NCBI GenBank assembly: GCA_963772445.1
Contig: CAVYXK010000019.1
Location: forward strand, 1-64,000
Length of the DNA: 64,000 bases
Direction of reading: 5' to 3'
Source: CAVYXK01 sp963772445
GTDB lineage: Bacteria; Pseudomonadota; Alphaproteobacteria; Acetobacterales; Acetobacteraceae
Of the stretch, positions 7,805 to 16,378 are shown piece by piece. Within the stretch, counting starts at the first letter, position 1; every line of letters starts with the position of its first letter. The position numbers were made by a program, and so were the translations under genes. The notes under the pieces are model-generated. The model was not told the origin of the DNA. It ran no database searches and worked only from the letters and a program-made list of their open reading frames with translations.

Positions 7805-8610
7805 CACGCCGCCTCCCGCCTGGACGCGGCGAGTATCTTGCGGATGGTGACGTGGCTGAGCTTGACGCCGCGCGTCGCCAGATCGGCGCTGATCTTGTAC
7901 GGGCTGAGGCCGTCGGCGGCGAGCTTGCGGATGCGGCGCAGCTCGCGTTGCTGCTCGGGCACCGGCACGAGATTGCGCTGCTCGTCGTAGACCCAGCCGA
8001 ACGGCGCGACGCCGCCGAGATACTCGCCCCTCGCCTTTTGCCGCTGCTTGCTCTCACGGATGCGGGTCGAGATGCGATCGCGCTCGAACTCGGCGAACGC
8101 GCCCAGCATGGAGAGGAACAGCTTCGACTTGCCGTTGCCGGTCACCGGCTCGGTGCCGTCAACGTCGAGCAGGTAGAGCGCCACGCCGCGCTTCTGGAAC
8201 TCCTGGGCGACCGAGAGGCAGTCGAACAGGTTGCGGCTGAAGCGGTCGATCTTGGTGCAGACGACGGCGTCGCCCCGGGCGAGGTCGGCGAACAGCCGGG
8301 CGCCGCCGGGACGCTTGGCGAACGGGATGCCGCCGGAGACGCCCGCCTCGACGATCGTCTCGTCGATGCGGCGCTGGGTCATCTGCGCCCAGCCGGCGAG
8401 TTGGTCGCGCTGCAGGTCGAGCGACTGGCCGTTCTCGGCCTGCATCTCGGTGGACACCCGCGTGTAGCCGTAGACGCGGCCGCGCGGCGCGGCGGGAGCG
8501 GCGGCGGCTTCCTTGCGGGCGGCGATCTCGCGCGGGGTCGGGGGCGCGAGGTGCTTGGCGAGCGTCGCCTCGCTCGGCTGGCGTCTGGGCATCGGGGGCT
8601 TTCCTTCCAT
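7804..8610 (-). CDS. Serine recombinase (resolvase family)
   Basis: 268 residues. An alanine/proline-rich leader of about 45 residues precedes the catalytic domain. That domain starts GRVYGYTRVSTEMQ with the nucleophilic Ser in YTRVST, and continues with SLDLQRDQL, VCTKIDRFSRNLFD (active-site Arg region) and AEFERDRISTRIRESKQRQ. A C-terminal helix-turn-helix DNA-binding region follows (DGLSPYKISADLATRGVKLSHVTIRKIL). This is the compact resolvase/invertase layout, not the large integrase type. It likely promotes site-specific resolution or inversion of the element carrying it. It heads an operon with a coiled-coil membrane protein. ATG 8592 is an alternative start. Confidence 0.9.
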   Translation of the reverse strand: MEGKPPMPRRQPSEATLAKHLAPPTPREIAARKEAAAAPAAPRGRVYGYTRVSTEMQAENGQSLDLQRDQLAGWAQMTQRRIDETIVEAGVSGGIPFAKRPGGARLFADLARGDAVVCTKIDRFSRNLFDCLSVAQEFQKRGVALYLLDVDGTEPVTGNGKSKLFLSMLGAFAEFERDRISTRIRESKQRQKARGEYLGGVAPFGWVYDEQRNLVPVPEQQRELRRIRKLAADGLSPYKISADLATRGVKLSHVTIRKILAASRREAA

Positions 8611-8689
8611 AAAGACCGGAAGGCGCCGTTAACACCGTGCCTGGCAGCCGTCAATGACGCTTCCTCGGCTTTACGCTGACGGAGGAGAG

Positions 8690-9150
8690 CACGCCACGCC
8701 GACGCATCGCCGACAAGGCCGTCGTCCGGTTCAAAGACCGGGTGCGGAATTTGACGGGACGCAACCGCGGGGTGAGCCTGTCGCGGATGATTGCCGACCT
8801 GAACCCGCTGCTGCGAGGATGGGCCGGCTATTTCGGCTTCAGCCAAGGACGTGAATTGTCATCACTGGACGGTTGGGTCCGGCGGCGCCTCCGTTGCGCC
8901 GCCTGGATCCAATGGAAGACCAGACCGCGGCGCCTCGATGAACTGCGCCGCCTCGGCATCTCCCGGCGGTCGGCCTTCGCGGCCGTCATGAGCCCGCGGG
9001 GGCCGTGGCGGGTCAGCCGCAGTCTCGGACTGACCTCCATGGAGAGCGCTGGCCGGACCTAATCCGCCGAACCGCCGTGGTACGGACCCGTATGCCCGGT
9101 GGTGTGGGAGGGGCGGCGTCGCGAGATGCCCCCCTATCCCGATTGATAGG
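8690..9150 (+). mobile_element. 3' end of a group II intron (5' part lost)
   Basis: The 3' portion of a maturase gene is followed immediately by a segment at 9066-9110 that folds as an intron domain V/VI-like hairpin. Its two arms begin ACCGCCG and end CCGGTGGT around a short loop, followed by GTGGGAGGGG. Reverse transcriptase domains and intron domains I-III are absent, so this is a dead remnant. It probably ends near the short inverted pair CCCCCTATCCCGATTGATAGG at about 9130-9150. Confidence 0.6.
8700..9062 (+). pseudogene. Group II intron maturase, C-terminal fragment
   Basis: The frame reads RIADKAVVRFKDRVRNLTGR, then NRGVSLSRMIADLNPLLRGW, then AGYFGFSQ, and later RRRLRCAAWIQWK and GPWRVSRSLGL. 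These are the maturase X domain and GIIM-type C-terminal signatures of bacterial group II intron proteins. The polymerase YADD domain that should precede it is missing, so it cannot promote retrohoming. Confidence 0.75.
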
Positions 9151-9285
9151 GGCTGGCCACCCAGCCACACTCGTTTTCGCTGGTGGCGGTAGGCTCGAAG
9201 TCGGAACAGAAACGTCGCCAGATTCACGCGGATTCACGCAGCCAGGCGCGGCTCGCGCCCATCGCGACGACCGGTCATTGCGTGT
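9151..9285. other. Junction DNA between intron remnant and next gene
   Basis: A short stretch without a recognisable gene. It contains the repeated words GATTCACGCGGATTCACGC at about 9221-9239, a tandem 9-bp duplication. It lies at the 3' end of the Sel1-like gene and may hold its terminator, but no clear hairpin with a T tract was seen. Confidence 0.3.
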
Positions 9286-10449
9286 TCATCGGTCCCTGGC
9301 TTCAGCATGCGTGTCGCCACCCAGCCCGGCCAGACGCTCCCTGGCGCGTGGCTCGCCGAAGGCAAAGGCCTTACGATACCAATCTTTCGCCAATTCCGGG
9401 TCGGCTTGAGGGCCCACCACACCGTGTTCGGCGAGGAATACTGGATTGTAGGTGTCCCCCAGCGCAAGCGCGGCTTCGCCATTTCCGGACTCTGCCGCGC
9501 GGGCGAACAGAAGTCTGGCAGCCGAGATATCCCCGATCGACAGCATCTCTTCTCCCTGCTTCAGAAGCGCATCGACCATCGCGGCTGACAGTGGTGGAAC
9601 CTTGGCTGGTTCAGGTGTCGCTGCGATTCCATCCGGTGACGCCGCTGGGGCCGCTGCAGCAGGCGGCAGTGCGGCAACCTGACTGCCCCCGGACCCATTC
9701 GCGACCTCTACATTCCGCAGCGCGCCTGACGAAGCGGGAGGACCGGTTTCCCTGGCTGTTTGCGAGACATGCTGAGCGATAGGCTTGGTCGGCATCGGGA
9801 GCGCCTGCACCAGGGACCCTGTGTCCGTGATTGCCTTCGAACGTGACGCCCCGACATCCCTCCGGGAGGTTTCTCCGCTCACCGGCGATGCCGCCTGGTC
9901 AGCGGCGCCAAGACCCGGCATCGTTGCATTGGCCTGCGCCGCAGGACTGGTGGCGCCGGTCGTTTCCGTCGCAACTCCCGATTGAGTGAATGGAGCGGAA
10001 TTCGCCTTCGGCACAGTGTTGTGTGAACTGATGATCGACGACGCGACTTCGGCGAAAACCTCGAACCGCACGCTGGTGTCCATATGACCCGCTGCCTGCT
10101 CGGCGTCCGCGCGCTTCTTCAGGACTAAGGGGAATTCCGCCATCGCCCGCAGCCCCGCCGGGGATGCGAAAGAAGAAAGCATCAGCGCCCGACTGAACAT
10201 ATCCGACGCATTGCCGCCGGCGGGCGATGTGACATGACCCTCGTCGAGCAAGGTTTCGACCTGCCCGAGCGCCGACGTTATCTGCTCATCCGCCTGTGCG
10301 CTCGACACTGGAGGGGTGATGTCAGCGGATTGCTGACCCTCTGCACGTTGCGAAGGCAGCATCCACAGCACCGGCAAAACTGCCCAGAACGCTGCCGAAA
10401 TCCACGCCGCCCAGGTCGCGCACACGCCTTTCCGACGCTGACGTCGCAT
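9286..10449 (-). CDS. Exported protein with TPR/Sel1-like C-terminal repeats
   Basis: About 387 residues. ATG 10449 is chosen because GGAGGG lies six bases upstream; a frame extension to 10479 exists. Basic residues and a hydrophobic segment (AAWISAAFWAVLPVLWML) form an N-terminal signal or anchor. The middle is a long Ala/Ser/Thr/Pro-rich linker with no domain. The C-terminal 100 residues contain repeat-like helices: MLSIGDISAARLLFARAAES, GEAALALGDTY and DPELAKDWYRKAF. This is the Sel1/TPR pattern GD...ARL.F.RAAE.G...AAL.LG.TYDP. Such proteins often accompany cell-surface or exopolysaccharide genes. It is divergent from a TAXI solute-binding protein across a 248-bp gap that should hold both promoters. 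Confidence 0.75.
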   Translation of the reverse strand: MRRQRRKGVCATWAAWISAAFWAVLPVLWMLPSQRAEGQQSADITPPVSSAQADEQITSALGQVETLLDEGHVTSPAGGNASDMFSRALMLSSFASPAGLRAMAEFPLVLKKRADAEQAAGHMDTSVRFEVFAEVASSIISSHNTVPKANSAPFTQSGVATETTGATSPAAQANATMPGLGAADQAASPVSGETSRRDVGASRSKAITDTGSLVQALPMPTKPIAQHVSQTARETGPPASSGALRNVEVANGSGGSQVAALPPAAAAPAASPDGIAATPEPAKVPPLSAAMVDALLKQGEEMLSIGDISAARLLFARAAESGNGEAALALGDTYNPVFLAEHGVVGPQADPELAKDWYRKAFAFGEPRARERLAGLGGDTHAEARDR

Positions 10450-10697
10450 AGTCGCCCTCCGCTTCTTCCTCGCGAGCACTCGCGCAAAAGTTGCATCATC
10501 GTGCGTCCGCTCTATTTCACGGGCGGATTTGCCTCTGTCTCAGCGGTTTTTCTTGCAGGCCATTGGTTCGGAGTTGTATCCTCCGAAGCGTTCTGGGAGA
10601 AGCTTTTTCATCCTTGGAACAAAGGTTGGACGCGCCGACATTTTGTTGCTTCTTGATCGCGCCGGGCGAATGCATCAAAAAGGGAGCGACCAATCTC
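10450..10697. promoter_or_regulatory. Divergent intergenic region of the Sel1-like and TAXI genes
   Basis: 248 bases separate two genes reading outward, so each promoter must lie here. The right-hand side has an AGGGAG ribosome-binding site at 10681-10686 before ATG 10698. No convincing sigma-70 pair or operator dyad was found by eye. Confidence 0.35.
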
Positions 10698-11849
10698 ATG
10701 GCACGGAACCAGGCTCATATGAATGGACGGCGAAACGTCATGAAACTCATCTCGGCACTGCTGTGTATCTTGTTCGTCGCGCCCGCCCTCGCACAGCAAC
10801 CGCAGGACCTCATCGTTCGCGCCAATCAGGGCACCGTCGGCGTCATCACCGGCATGGAGGGTGGCACCTACGCACGCACGGCGGCGGACCTCACTATCCT
10901 GGATAATGATACACTCCGCGTCCTACCGGTTCTCGGCAAAGGCTCGCTGCAAAACCTCTCCGACATTCTCTATCTCAAAGGTATCGACATCGGCTTCGCC
11001 CAGGCGGACGCCCTGACTTACGCGAAGCAGCACAACATGTTCCCCAACCTCGCCCAGGGCATCCAGTACATCGCCAAGCTTTACGATGAGGAGGTTCACG
11101 TCCTGGCTCGCAAAGACATCAAAGAGCTCAAAGATCTGAACGGCCAGCGCGTCAATGTCGATGTCGTCGGCAGTGGGTCGGCGATGACCGCCGAGATTTT
11201 GCTCAGCCAGCTTGGCATCGATGCGAAAGTCGAGCACGAAAAACAGGTAACGGGGGTCGAAGAGTTGAAGCACGGTGATATCGCCGCGGTCATCCATGTC
11301 GGCGGCGCTCCGATACCGCTGTTCGCCGATCTGTCGGCCGATAGCGGCATCCATTTCCTTCCCGTCCCGATCGACCAGGCGCTGCTCTCGCAGACCTATC
11401 TGCCGGCCGAATTCACGCACCAGAAATACCCGTTGCTCGTCTCCGAAGGTGCGTCGGTCCCCACGATCGCCGTCGGCGACGTAATGGCCGTATATGCCTG
11501 GCCGCCACACACCGAGCGCTACAACAAAGTCGCCCGGTTCGTGGATGCCTTCTTCAGCAAATTCGATGAGTTCCAGAAGCCGCCCCGCCATCCCAAATGG
11601 CGTGAAGTGAACCTAGCGGCACAAGTGCCCGGCTGGACACGCTTCGCACCGGCGCAGGAGTGGCTCGATCAGAGGGCTGCGACAGTGGCCCTGAACGACA
11701 ATCTCCAGAAGGATTTCAACCGATTTATCGCCGTCAAGCTCTCCAACGGTGAGATTACTGCATCAGAACGAGACCTCCTGTTCAAGGAGTTCTTGCAGTG
11801 GCGAGGGCAGGAATTATCCTCGAGCAATGCCCCTCCCAAACAACCATAG
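10698..11849 (+). CDS. TAXI-family TRAP-type solute-binding protein
   Basis: About 383 residues, or 369 if the inner ATG 10740 is used. From that inner Met the sequence is a standard signal peptide (MKLISALLCILFVAPALAQQ). The mature part has the TAXI pattern: VGVITGMEGGTYARTAADL, VLGKGSLQNLSDILYLKGID, IGFAQADAL, VHVLARKDIKELKDLNGQRV and NVDVVGSGSAMTAEILLSQL. The family binds small carboxylates such as glutamate or 2-oxoglutarate in the periplasm and passes them to a TRAP permease. No permease gene is adjacent, so it is an orphan. The C-terminus (ERDLLFKEFLQWRGQE) extends beyond the usual TAXI fold. Its divergent partner carries TPR/Sel1-like repeats. Confidence 0.85.
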   Translation: MARNQAHMNGRRNVMKLISALLCILFVAPALAQQPQDLIVRANQGTVGVITGMEGGTYARTAADLTILDNDTLRVLPVLGKGSLQNLSDILYLKGIDIGFAQADALTYAKQHNMFPNLAQGIQYIAKLYDEEVHVLARKDIKELKDLNGQRVNVDVVGSGSAMTAEILLSQLGIDAKVEHEKQVTGVEELKHGDIAAVIHVGGAPIPLFADLSADSGIHFLPVPIDQALLSQTYLPAEFTHQKYPLLVSEGASVPTIAVGDVMAVYAWPPHTERYNKVARFVDAFFSKFDEFQKPPRHPKWREVNLAAQVPGWTRFAPAQEWLDQRAATVALNDNLQKDFNRFIAVKLSNGEITASERDLLFKEFLQWRGQELSSSNAPPKQP

Positions 11850-12038
11850 TCGCTTGTAACGTCCGGATCCGCGGAAACGTCACCCGCTCCAGGGGCTTCG
11901 GCACCCCCCGCCTCGCGGCGGCTCGAGATATCGAATGGACCCACTGCAGGAGGCTTATCCCGTTGACTCAGGTGGCCGCTACATATAGTGTGCGAGCGAT
12001 CCAGCCGGCCATGTTGGAATCGCGGGGATGAACGGTCG

Positions 12039-12305
12039 ATGGCGAGGGGGCGTTCGCTTTCCGAGTTTCAAGAAGCGTTTTCCGACGAGACGCGGTGCGC
12101 GGCATTGCTGTTCAAGCGGCGCTGGCCTGGGGGTTTCGTTTGCCCCGCTTGCAGCAAGCCTCGCGGTGTCGCGCTGCATAGCCGCCCGCGCTTATTCGAA
12201 TGTCTCGACTGTGGTCGGCAAACCTCGATCACGGCGGGTACGGCGATGCACCGCTCCAAGCTGCCCCTGACGACGTGGTTCTGGGCCGCGCATTTGATGG
12301 CGGGC
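12039..12305 (+). pseudogene. IS1595 transposase N-terminal remnant
   Basis: Starts MARGRSLSEFQEAFSDE, then CPAC and CLDC zinc-ribbon pairs, then TAGTAMHRSKLPLTTWFWAA. This is the IS1595 N-terminal domain, a different subfamily from the element at 5.96 kb. It breaks off after HLMAG, before any catalytic residue. The frame then continues into unrelated sequence. Confidence 0.75.
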
Positions 12306-12455
12306 AGCGACGTCGTAACCCTTTCCGGCGGGAACGCGACGCTGGTATTCAACGGTAGAAACGATATTGCCTTTCTCGGGGGCAGTGCCAATCCAGTCAA
12401 TGCGACGACTTCAGCGGTGTCGCCCCTGCCGAGCTGCATGCCGCCAACTTTCTAG
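12306..12455 (+). pseudogene. Fragment of a glycine/asparagine-rich repeat protein
   Basis: In frame with the IS1595 scrap, this gives about 49 residues containing VTLSGGNATLVFNGRNDIAF and LGGSANPVNATT. The short hydrophobic/Gly-Asn repeats recall RTX-type or autotransporter beta-roll repeats of large surface proteins. No complete repeat unit or calcium-binding nonapeptide is present, so the origin is uncertain. Confidence 0.3.
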
Positions 12456-12914
12456 TGGGGTGAGACGAGTGCCAATCTTCAATACTGCCAGGAATTGGTG
12501 TGGGACGGAACTGTCGAGACCATCCGCCGCATCTGTGTTAGTGCGGCAACAGCTGTCGCTCAAATGCGCAGCACGTCACTGGATCGAGCCGCCACCGGAC
12601 GCCGATCGTTACGGTGTCAATGGGCATTGAGATCGGACCGGGGAAGCCCCAGCGCCTCGCGCCCGTGCTTCACCGTCCGGCCTGCTAGCTTGCGGTCGGC
12701 GGGGTCGAGCCCCTTCGCCGTCGGCGTGGCCGCAGCCATCTCACGGGCGTGGAGGGGTTGCGGACAGCGCGATCAGGTGCGGGTTTTCGGTTTCCAGCCG
12801 CGCTGACTAGCGGTGGCCGGTCGTGATCCGGGTGTTGGTAGCAGCCGCTATCAGCAGAAGCAGAGTGGGACGAACAGGCCGGTTAGCACCCACCCGGCCT
12901 GACCGATGACGAAA
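12456..12914. other. Degenerate intergenic DNA, no gene recognised
   Basis: Short frames only. On the minus strand at about 12620-12740 a short frame reads TPTAKGLDPADRKLAGRTVK then HGREALGLPRSDLNAH before a stop. This could be the C-terminus of an unknown small protein. I see no RNA gene or promoter. Confidence 0.3.
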
Positions 12915-13010
12915 CAGCACGCGTGCGTCTGGCCGGTGGATCGGCGAGTGGACAGCCCACGGAGCAATGCAGCGGAGCTGTTACGAGCCGGCGCGAGCTA
13001 CCCCGGCATC
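12915..13010 (+). pseudogene. SRAP (YedK/HMCES-like) C-terminal scrap
   Basis: The frame reads CVWPVDRRVDSPRSNAAELL. It matches LRVWPVDRRVNSPRNNGREL in the broken SRAP gene at 48.55-49.11 kb. This is the conserved VS..V N.P.N..ELL end of SRAP proteins, which cap abasic sites in single-stranded DNA. Only this tail remains. Confidence 0.55.
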
Positions 13011-13026
13011 CCCGGCAGCCGCCTCG

Positions 13027-13752
13027 TCACCACGAAGTCCGATCGGAGCCGTCCGACGCCGCATAGCGGGCCACGGCTGCCCCCGTTCTGTTGCGCACGT
13101 TCAGCTTGGCGATGATATTGTGCACGTGCGCCTTAACGGTGTTTGGGGACATTCGCAGCCGAAACGCGATGATCTTGTTGGGTAGGCCATGCTCCAGCAA
13201 TTCCAACACGGCTGCCTCGCGTGTCGTGAGCTGGGCGTAGTACGCTGAGCTGGCTGGGGCCTGCGAGGTTGTCGGCGTCGCCTTGTCGGCGTCAAGGCAC
13301 TTCTCGGGAAAATAGCGGCCGCCGGCGATGACGAGCCGAAGCGCTGTAGACGCCAATTCCAGGCTGCTGGACGTCGGGATGTAGCCGCTGAGATGCAATT
13401 GTCTGACTGCTTCCTCGGCAAGACGCAGATCGGGCGCATCTCCGAGCAGCACGAGCGGTGCCTCCCGTCGGCGGGTCCGGGTGCACGCGACTTCGTTGGA
13501 CAGCCATTCGTCTTCGGCGGGCGCTGGGGCACTTGTCCCGAAGACGACGGCGCTCATTTGATGGACCACATCGTTGCCCACTGCATCGATAGTGGCCACC
13601 CAGATAGGGTTAAGGTCTGGTACGACGACACGGAGCCAATGGCAAAGGCTGCCGCCGACCAGGGGACGTCGATCAACGACTATTAGCGATCGGGTTCGCG
13701 CTTCGATCCCGACGCAAGATGGTGGGCTACGCACACCTTGTGGTTCGCTCAC
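13027..13752 (-). CDS. LuxR/NarL-type transcriptional regulator
   Basis: 241 residues. The C-terminal helix-turn-helix is clear: LTTREAAVLELLEHGLPNKI then IAFRLRMSPNTVKAHVHNII and AKLNVRNRTGAA. This is the LuxR/FixJ signature with the usual TxxExxVLxLL start. The N-terminal 130 residues are receiver-like in alternating hydrophobic strands (SLIVVDRRPLVGGSL, LVLLGDAP, SGYIPTSSS). The acidic pocket and phospho-Asp are not recognisable, so it may be a degenerate receiver working without phosphorylation. No kinase gene is nearby. The targets are unknown, and the gene is flanked by scraps and two unknown small genes. Confidence 0.8.
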   Translation of the reverse strand: MSEPQGVRSPPSCVGIEARTRSLIVVDRRPLVGGSLCHWLRVVVPDLNPIWVATIDAVGNDVVHQMSAVVFGTSAPAPAEDEWLSNEVACTRTRRREAPLVLLGDAPDLRLAEEAVRQLHLSGYIPTSSSLELASTALRLVIAGGRYFPEKCLDADKATPTTSQAPASSAYYAQLTTREAAVLELLEHGLPNKIIAFRLRMSPNTVKAHVHNIIAKLNVRNRTGAAVARYAASDGSDRTSW

Positions 13753-14036
13753 TAATCGCGCCTCCGACTTCCCAGGTGCTAGCGCCCCCGTTCACGGGCT
13801 CACGTGATTTTGACGCATCATAACACAATTTTGACCGCGCCGGAGTCTCTATTTTGGTGATATAGCGCATTATTTCTCAATTCCTGAGATAATCTCGGTA
13901 TTACATAAATCCGAAACGTCGCGAATTCGTGGTTAGACGTGGAGGCGTTCCAAAGGACTAGGCTAAAAGATGGAGCGACACGACGCGGTGCGGGGGGGGT
14001 TACAGCGCTACCAGCGCCGTAGGTAGTGAGGGGCTG
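13753..14036. other. Intergenic region upstream of the LuxR-type gene
   Basis: About 280 bases of lower GC than the surroundings, including AT-rich words (CATAACACAATTTTGAC, GATATAGCGCATTATTTCTC). This is the likely promoter region for the divergent regulator and the 14.04-kb gene. No defined sites could be assigned. Confidence 0.35.
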
Positions 14037-14459
14037 ATGCCACGACATGAATGCACGCGAGAGTTGCGTCTAGGTGATGCGGCACGCTCCGACGAAGAGG
14101 CCGAGCTGAGCCGGCTCGCTGCGGAGTTTCAGGAAAAGCACCGCCGACACATCGAATTGGTCGAATACCAGCAACGGCTAGGGGGAGAACTCCCTCGCAA
14201 AGATCAGGAAAAAGTCCTGTCTCTCATGCAAGCCAAAGGGGAGCTGGCTGAGGCGATTGCCGACCTACGCGCCGCCACCATCGTCGGATTTCAGGCCAAA
14301 GCAGCAGTGCTGCTGGCTTATATTCAAGACGACCATGATGGGCAGGTGCACTGGACCGATCACGACGAACTGATGGGTTGGTCGATCGCCCGTGACCTGT
14401 TGGGTGATGAAGCTGCTCGGCCAGCAGAGGTTCGCAATGGGCATCCGCCGCTGCCATAA
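14037..14459 (+). CDS. Hypothetical protein
   Basis: 140 residues and not recognised. It is strongly helical and charged in the first 90 residues (DEEAELSRLAAEFQEKHRRH, then KDQEKVLSLMQAKGELAEAI). A hydrophobic segment follows (VGFQAKAAVLLAYIQ), then an acidic His-rich tail (DDHDGQVHWTDHDEL). No signal peptide or membrane helix. It may form a short coiled coil. It lies 17 bases before a second small unknown gene on the same strand, so the two may be co-transcribed. The ATG at 14037 lacks a strong ribosome-binding site. Confidence 0.45.
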   Translation: MPRHECTRELRLGDAARSDEEAELSRLAAEFQEKHRRHIELVEYQQRLGGELPRKDQEKVLSLMQAKGELAEAIADLRAATIVGFQAKAAVLLAYIQDDHDGQVHWTDHDELMGWSIARDLLGDEAARPAEVRNGHPPLP

Positions 14460-14476
14460 GCAACGGCGCCGCCAAG

Positions 14477-14806
14477 ATGGCCGGGCGACCCGCTATCGCT
14501 GTTCACGCCAACCTCATGGGGGAGACGGCAGAAGCAATCGACACGCTTGCCCGCAACTTAGGCGAGGGCGTGCGGAAGGTCATTGTCGACTATGCGGCGT
14601 CGAAAGGTGTGACGGCGCGCGTTGACACTGGCGACATAGAAGCGAAGCTGGCGGCGGAAGCCGAAGCCGTGGCGAAGGGTCACAGCAAGTTATACGGCGC
14701 CACTCATCGGCACCGGCTGGAAAGAGAGCGGCTTCCCCTCCCGGAAGCCGGCTACACGAACCCAGAAGCCAGACCGTGCAGAGCGTTCCTTACGAACACG
14801 ACGTGA
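14477..14806 (+). CDS. Hypothetical protein
   Basis: 109 residues and not recognised. The first 85 residues are soluble and helix-prone (ETAEAIDTLARNLGEGVRKV then GDIEAKLAAEAEAVAKGHSK). The last 25 are Pro/Arg-rich and may be out-of-family sequence. It follows the preceding unknown gene by 17 bases on the same strand. The context is mobile DNA between a regulator and a complete ISL3 element, so this may be a cargo gene of an integrated element. Confidence 0.4.
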   Translation: MAGRPAIAVHANLMGETAEAIDTLARNLGEGVRKVIVDYAASKGVTARVDTGDIEAKLAAEAEAVAKGHSKLYGATHRHRLERERLPLPEAGYTNPEARPCRAFLTNTT

Positions 14807-14993
14807 CCGCACAATTCGACGCCGCGCGAGGCACGGGCAATTGGCGAGCGCTTCAGAGCAATGGCCTAGTCCGCACCTGCGATTTTACGGTATCATGGCG
14901 CATCCACACCAAGCGGACGGCTGACATCATATCGGCTGTGACGCCATCCTGTTTTGCTGCCAACTATGGCATGGGCTGAAAGTCTTCATTATT

Positions 14994-16370
14994 GGGTCTT
15001 CAGGAAATCGAGTGGGCGGTTTTGGGGATCATAGCGGCGGAAGCATGATGGAGAGGACTTTGAGGCGGAGATATTCCTCGTCCTTCAATCCGTAGGCTCG
15101 TCGCTGGCAGACCCGGACCTTGTTGTTGAGGCCTTCGACGAAGCCGAGTGAGACTTTGTTCTGCGGCTGGCAGTAGGCGGTGATGCCGTGCCAGTGGCGA
15201 TCGATCATGTCGGCGAAACGCTCGTATGGCTTGAGCCGCTGCCATTTGAGGCTGGCCCGCCAGTTGTCGAAGAAGCGCCGCGCCCAGCCCTCCCGCCGGT
15301 AGTCCCAGAGCTGGCCGAACGCTTCCTTCAGCAGATAGGCGGTGTTGAGGCGCTTATTGGCGGCCAACAGTAACGCGAGCGAGCGTTTGCCGCCGAGCGT
15401 GAGATTGTCGCGGTGTGACAGCAGGGTGTACTTCTGCCCCTTGATGAAGCGCCGGTCGCTGCCTCGCAGGCGGGCATATTCGGCCTTGCGTACCCCGTCG
15501 AGCGCCTCGCCGAGGTGGCGCATGATATGGAACTTGTCGAATAGGATCGCCGCCTGCGGCGCCGTCTCCCGCGCCACGTTGCGGAACGGCTTCCACATGT
15601 CCATCACGATGAGCCTGATCTTGCTGGTCTTCTTGGGTCCTAGCCAGGCGTAGAACTGAGCCATGCTGGCCTCTGAGCGGTCGTCTCCGCCGAACCAGAT
15701 CGGCCGCTTGCGAACCAAGTCGCTGACCACGATGCGATAGGTATGGCCCTTGCGGATCGAGATCTCATCAATGCCTATCACCTCGGGTGTCGGTGCGCCG
15801 GCACGCTCGATCTGGGCGCGCATGTACTGCATCTCTAGCGTCTTGACCGTGTCCCAGTCGAGCTTCAGCTCCTTGGCCACGTCGCGGATCGAAGCCTGCC
15901 TGCAGCGACGGCCGACGTAGAACGCAAAGCGCTTGGTGAAGTGCGGGTTGTCTGACAGGAAATCCAGCCGTTCTAGCTTCACGCTGTCGCAAATACCGCA
16001 CGCCACACGCCGCATCTCGAGCTCCAGAACGATGCGAAAGCCGGCGCTCGGAAGATCCCGGACCCACCGCTTCCGCCGGTCGTACCAGCCCGACTGGACC
16101 CGCCCGCAGCAACCGCAAACGGTTTTTTTGAGCGCCGATCGAGCCTGACGATCCGTACATCCCGATCACCGAATACACCGCGTACCGTCGCTTGCGCACG
16201 AAACCCCGCGAACGAATACCCATCCGACAGCCGCCGCCGTCGCTTGTCCGATCGTGCCATGCCTCATCATGCCGGAATCCGAGGCAGCACCAAACTCCAA
16301 AAAGCCAGTCTCCATCATGCTTCCGCCGCTATGATCCCTCAAAACCACCCACTCGATTTCCTGAAGACCC
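14994..16370 (-). mobile_element. Complete ISL3-family insertion sequence
   Basis: The ends are long inverted repeats starting GGGTCTTCAGGAAATCGAGT and continuing nearly perfectly for about 60 bases on each side. The octamer TCATTATT is directly repeated outside both ends (14986-14993 and 16371-16378), the 8-bp target duplication expected for ISL3. The element is 1377 bp with one transposase gene on the minus strand. The clean duplication indicates a fairly recent insertion. Confidence 0.93.
15029..16260 (-). CDS. ISL3 transposase, with frameshift at an A7 run
   Basis: From ATG 16260 the first frame gives about 45 residues (RLSDGYSFAGFRAQ and DRDVRIVRLDRRSKK), the normal ISL3 N-terminal region. 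It must then slip back one base at seven consecutive A's (plus-strand T7 at 16123-16129). It continues TVCGCCGRVQSGWYDRRKRW, then CGIC zinc-binding residues and the DDE domain: VIGIDEISIRKGHTY, VMDMWKPFRNV and FDKFHIMRHLGEALDGVRK, with the catalytic Glu in the late LGFVEGLNNKVR block. The joined product is about 410 residues, normal for the family. The heptamer A_AAA_AAA is in the right register for -1 slippage. The downstream frame also has an internal ATG at 16015, which would lack the zinc fingers. Confidence 0.8.
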
Positions 16371-16378
16371 TCATTATT

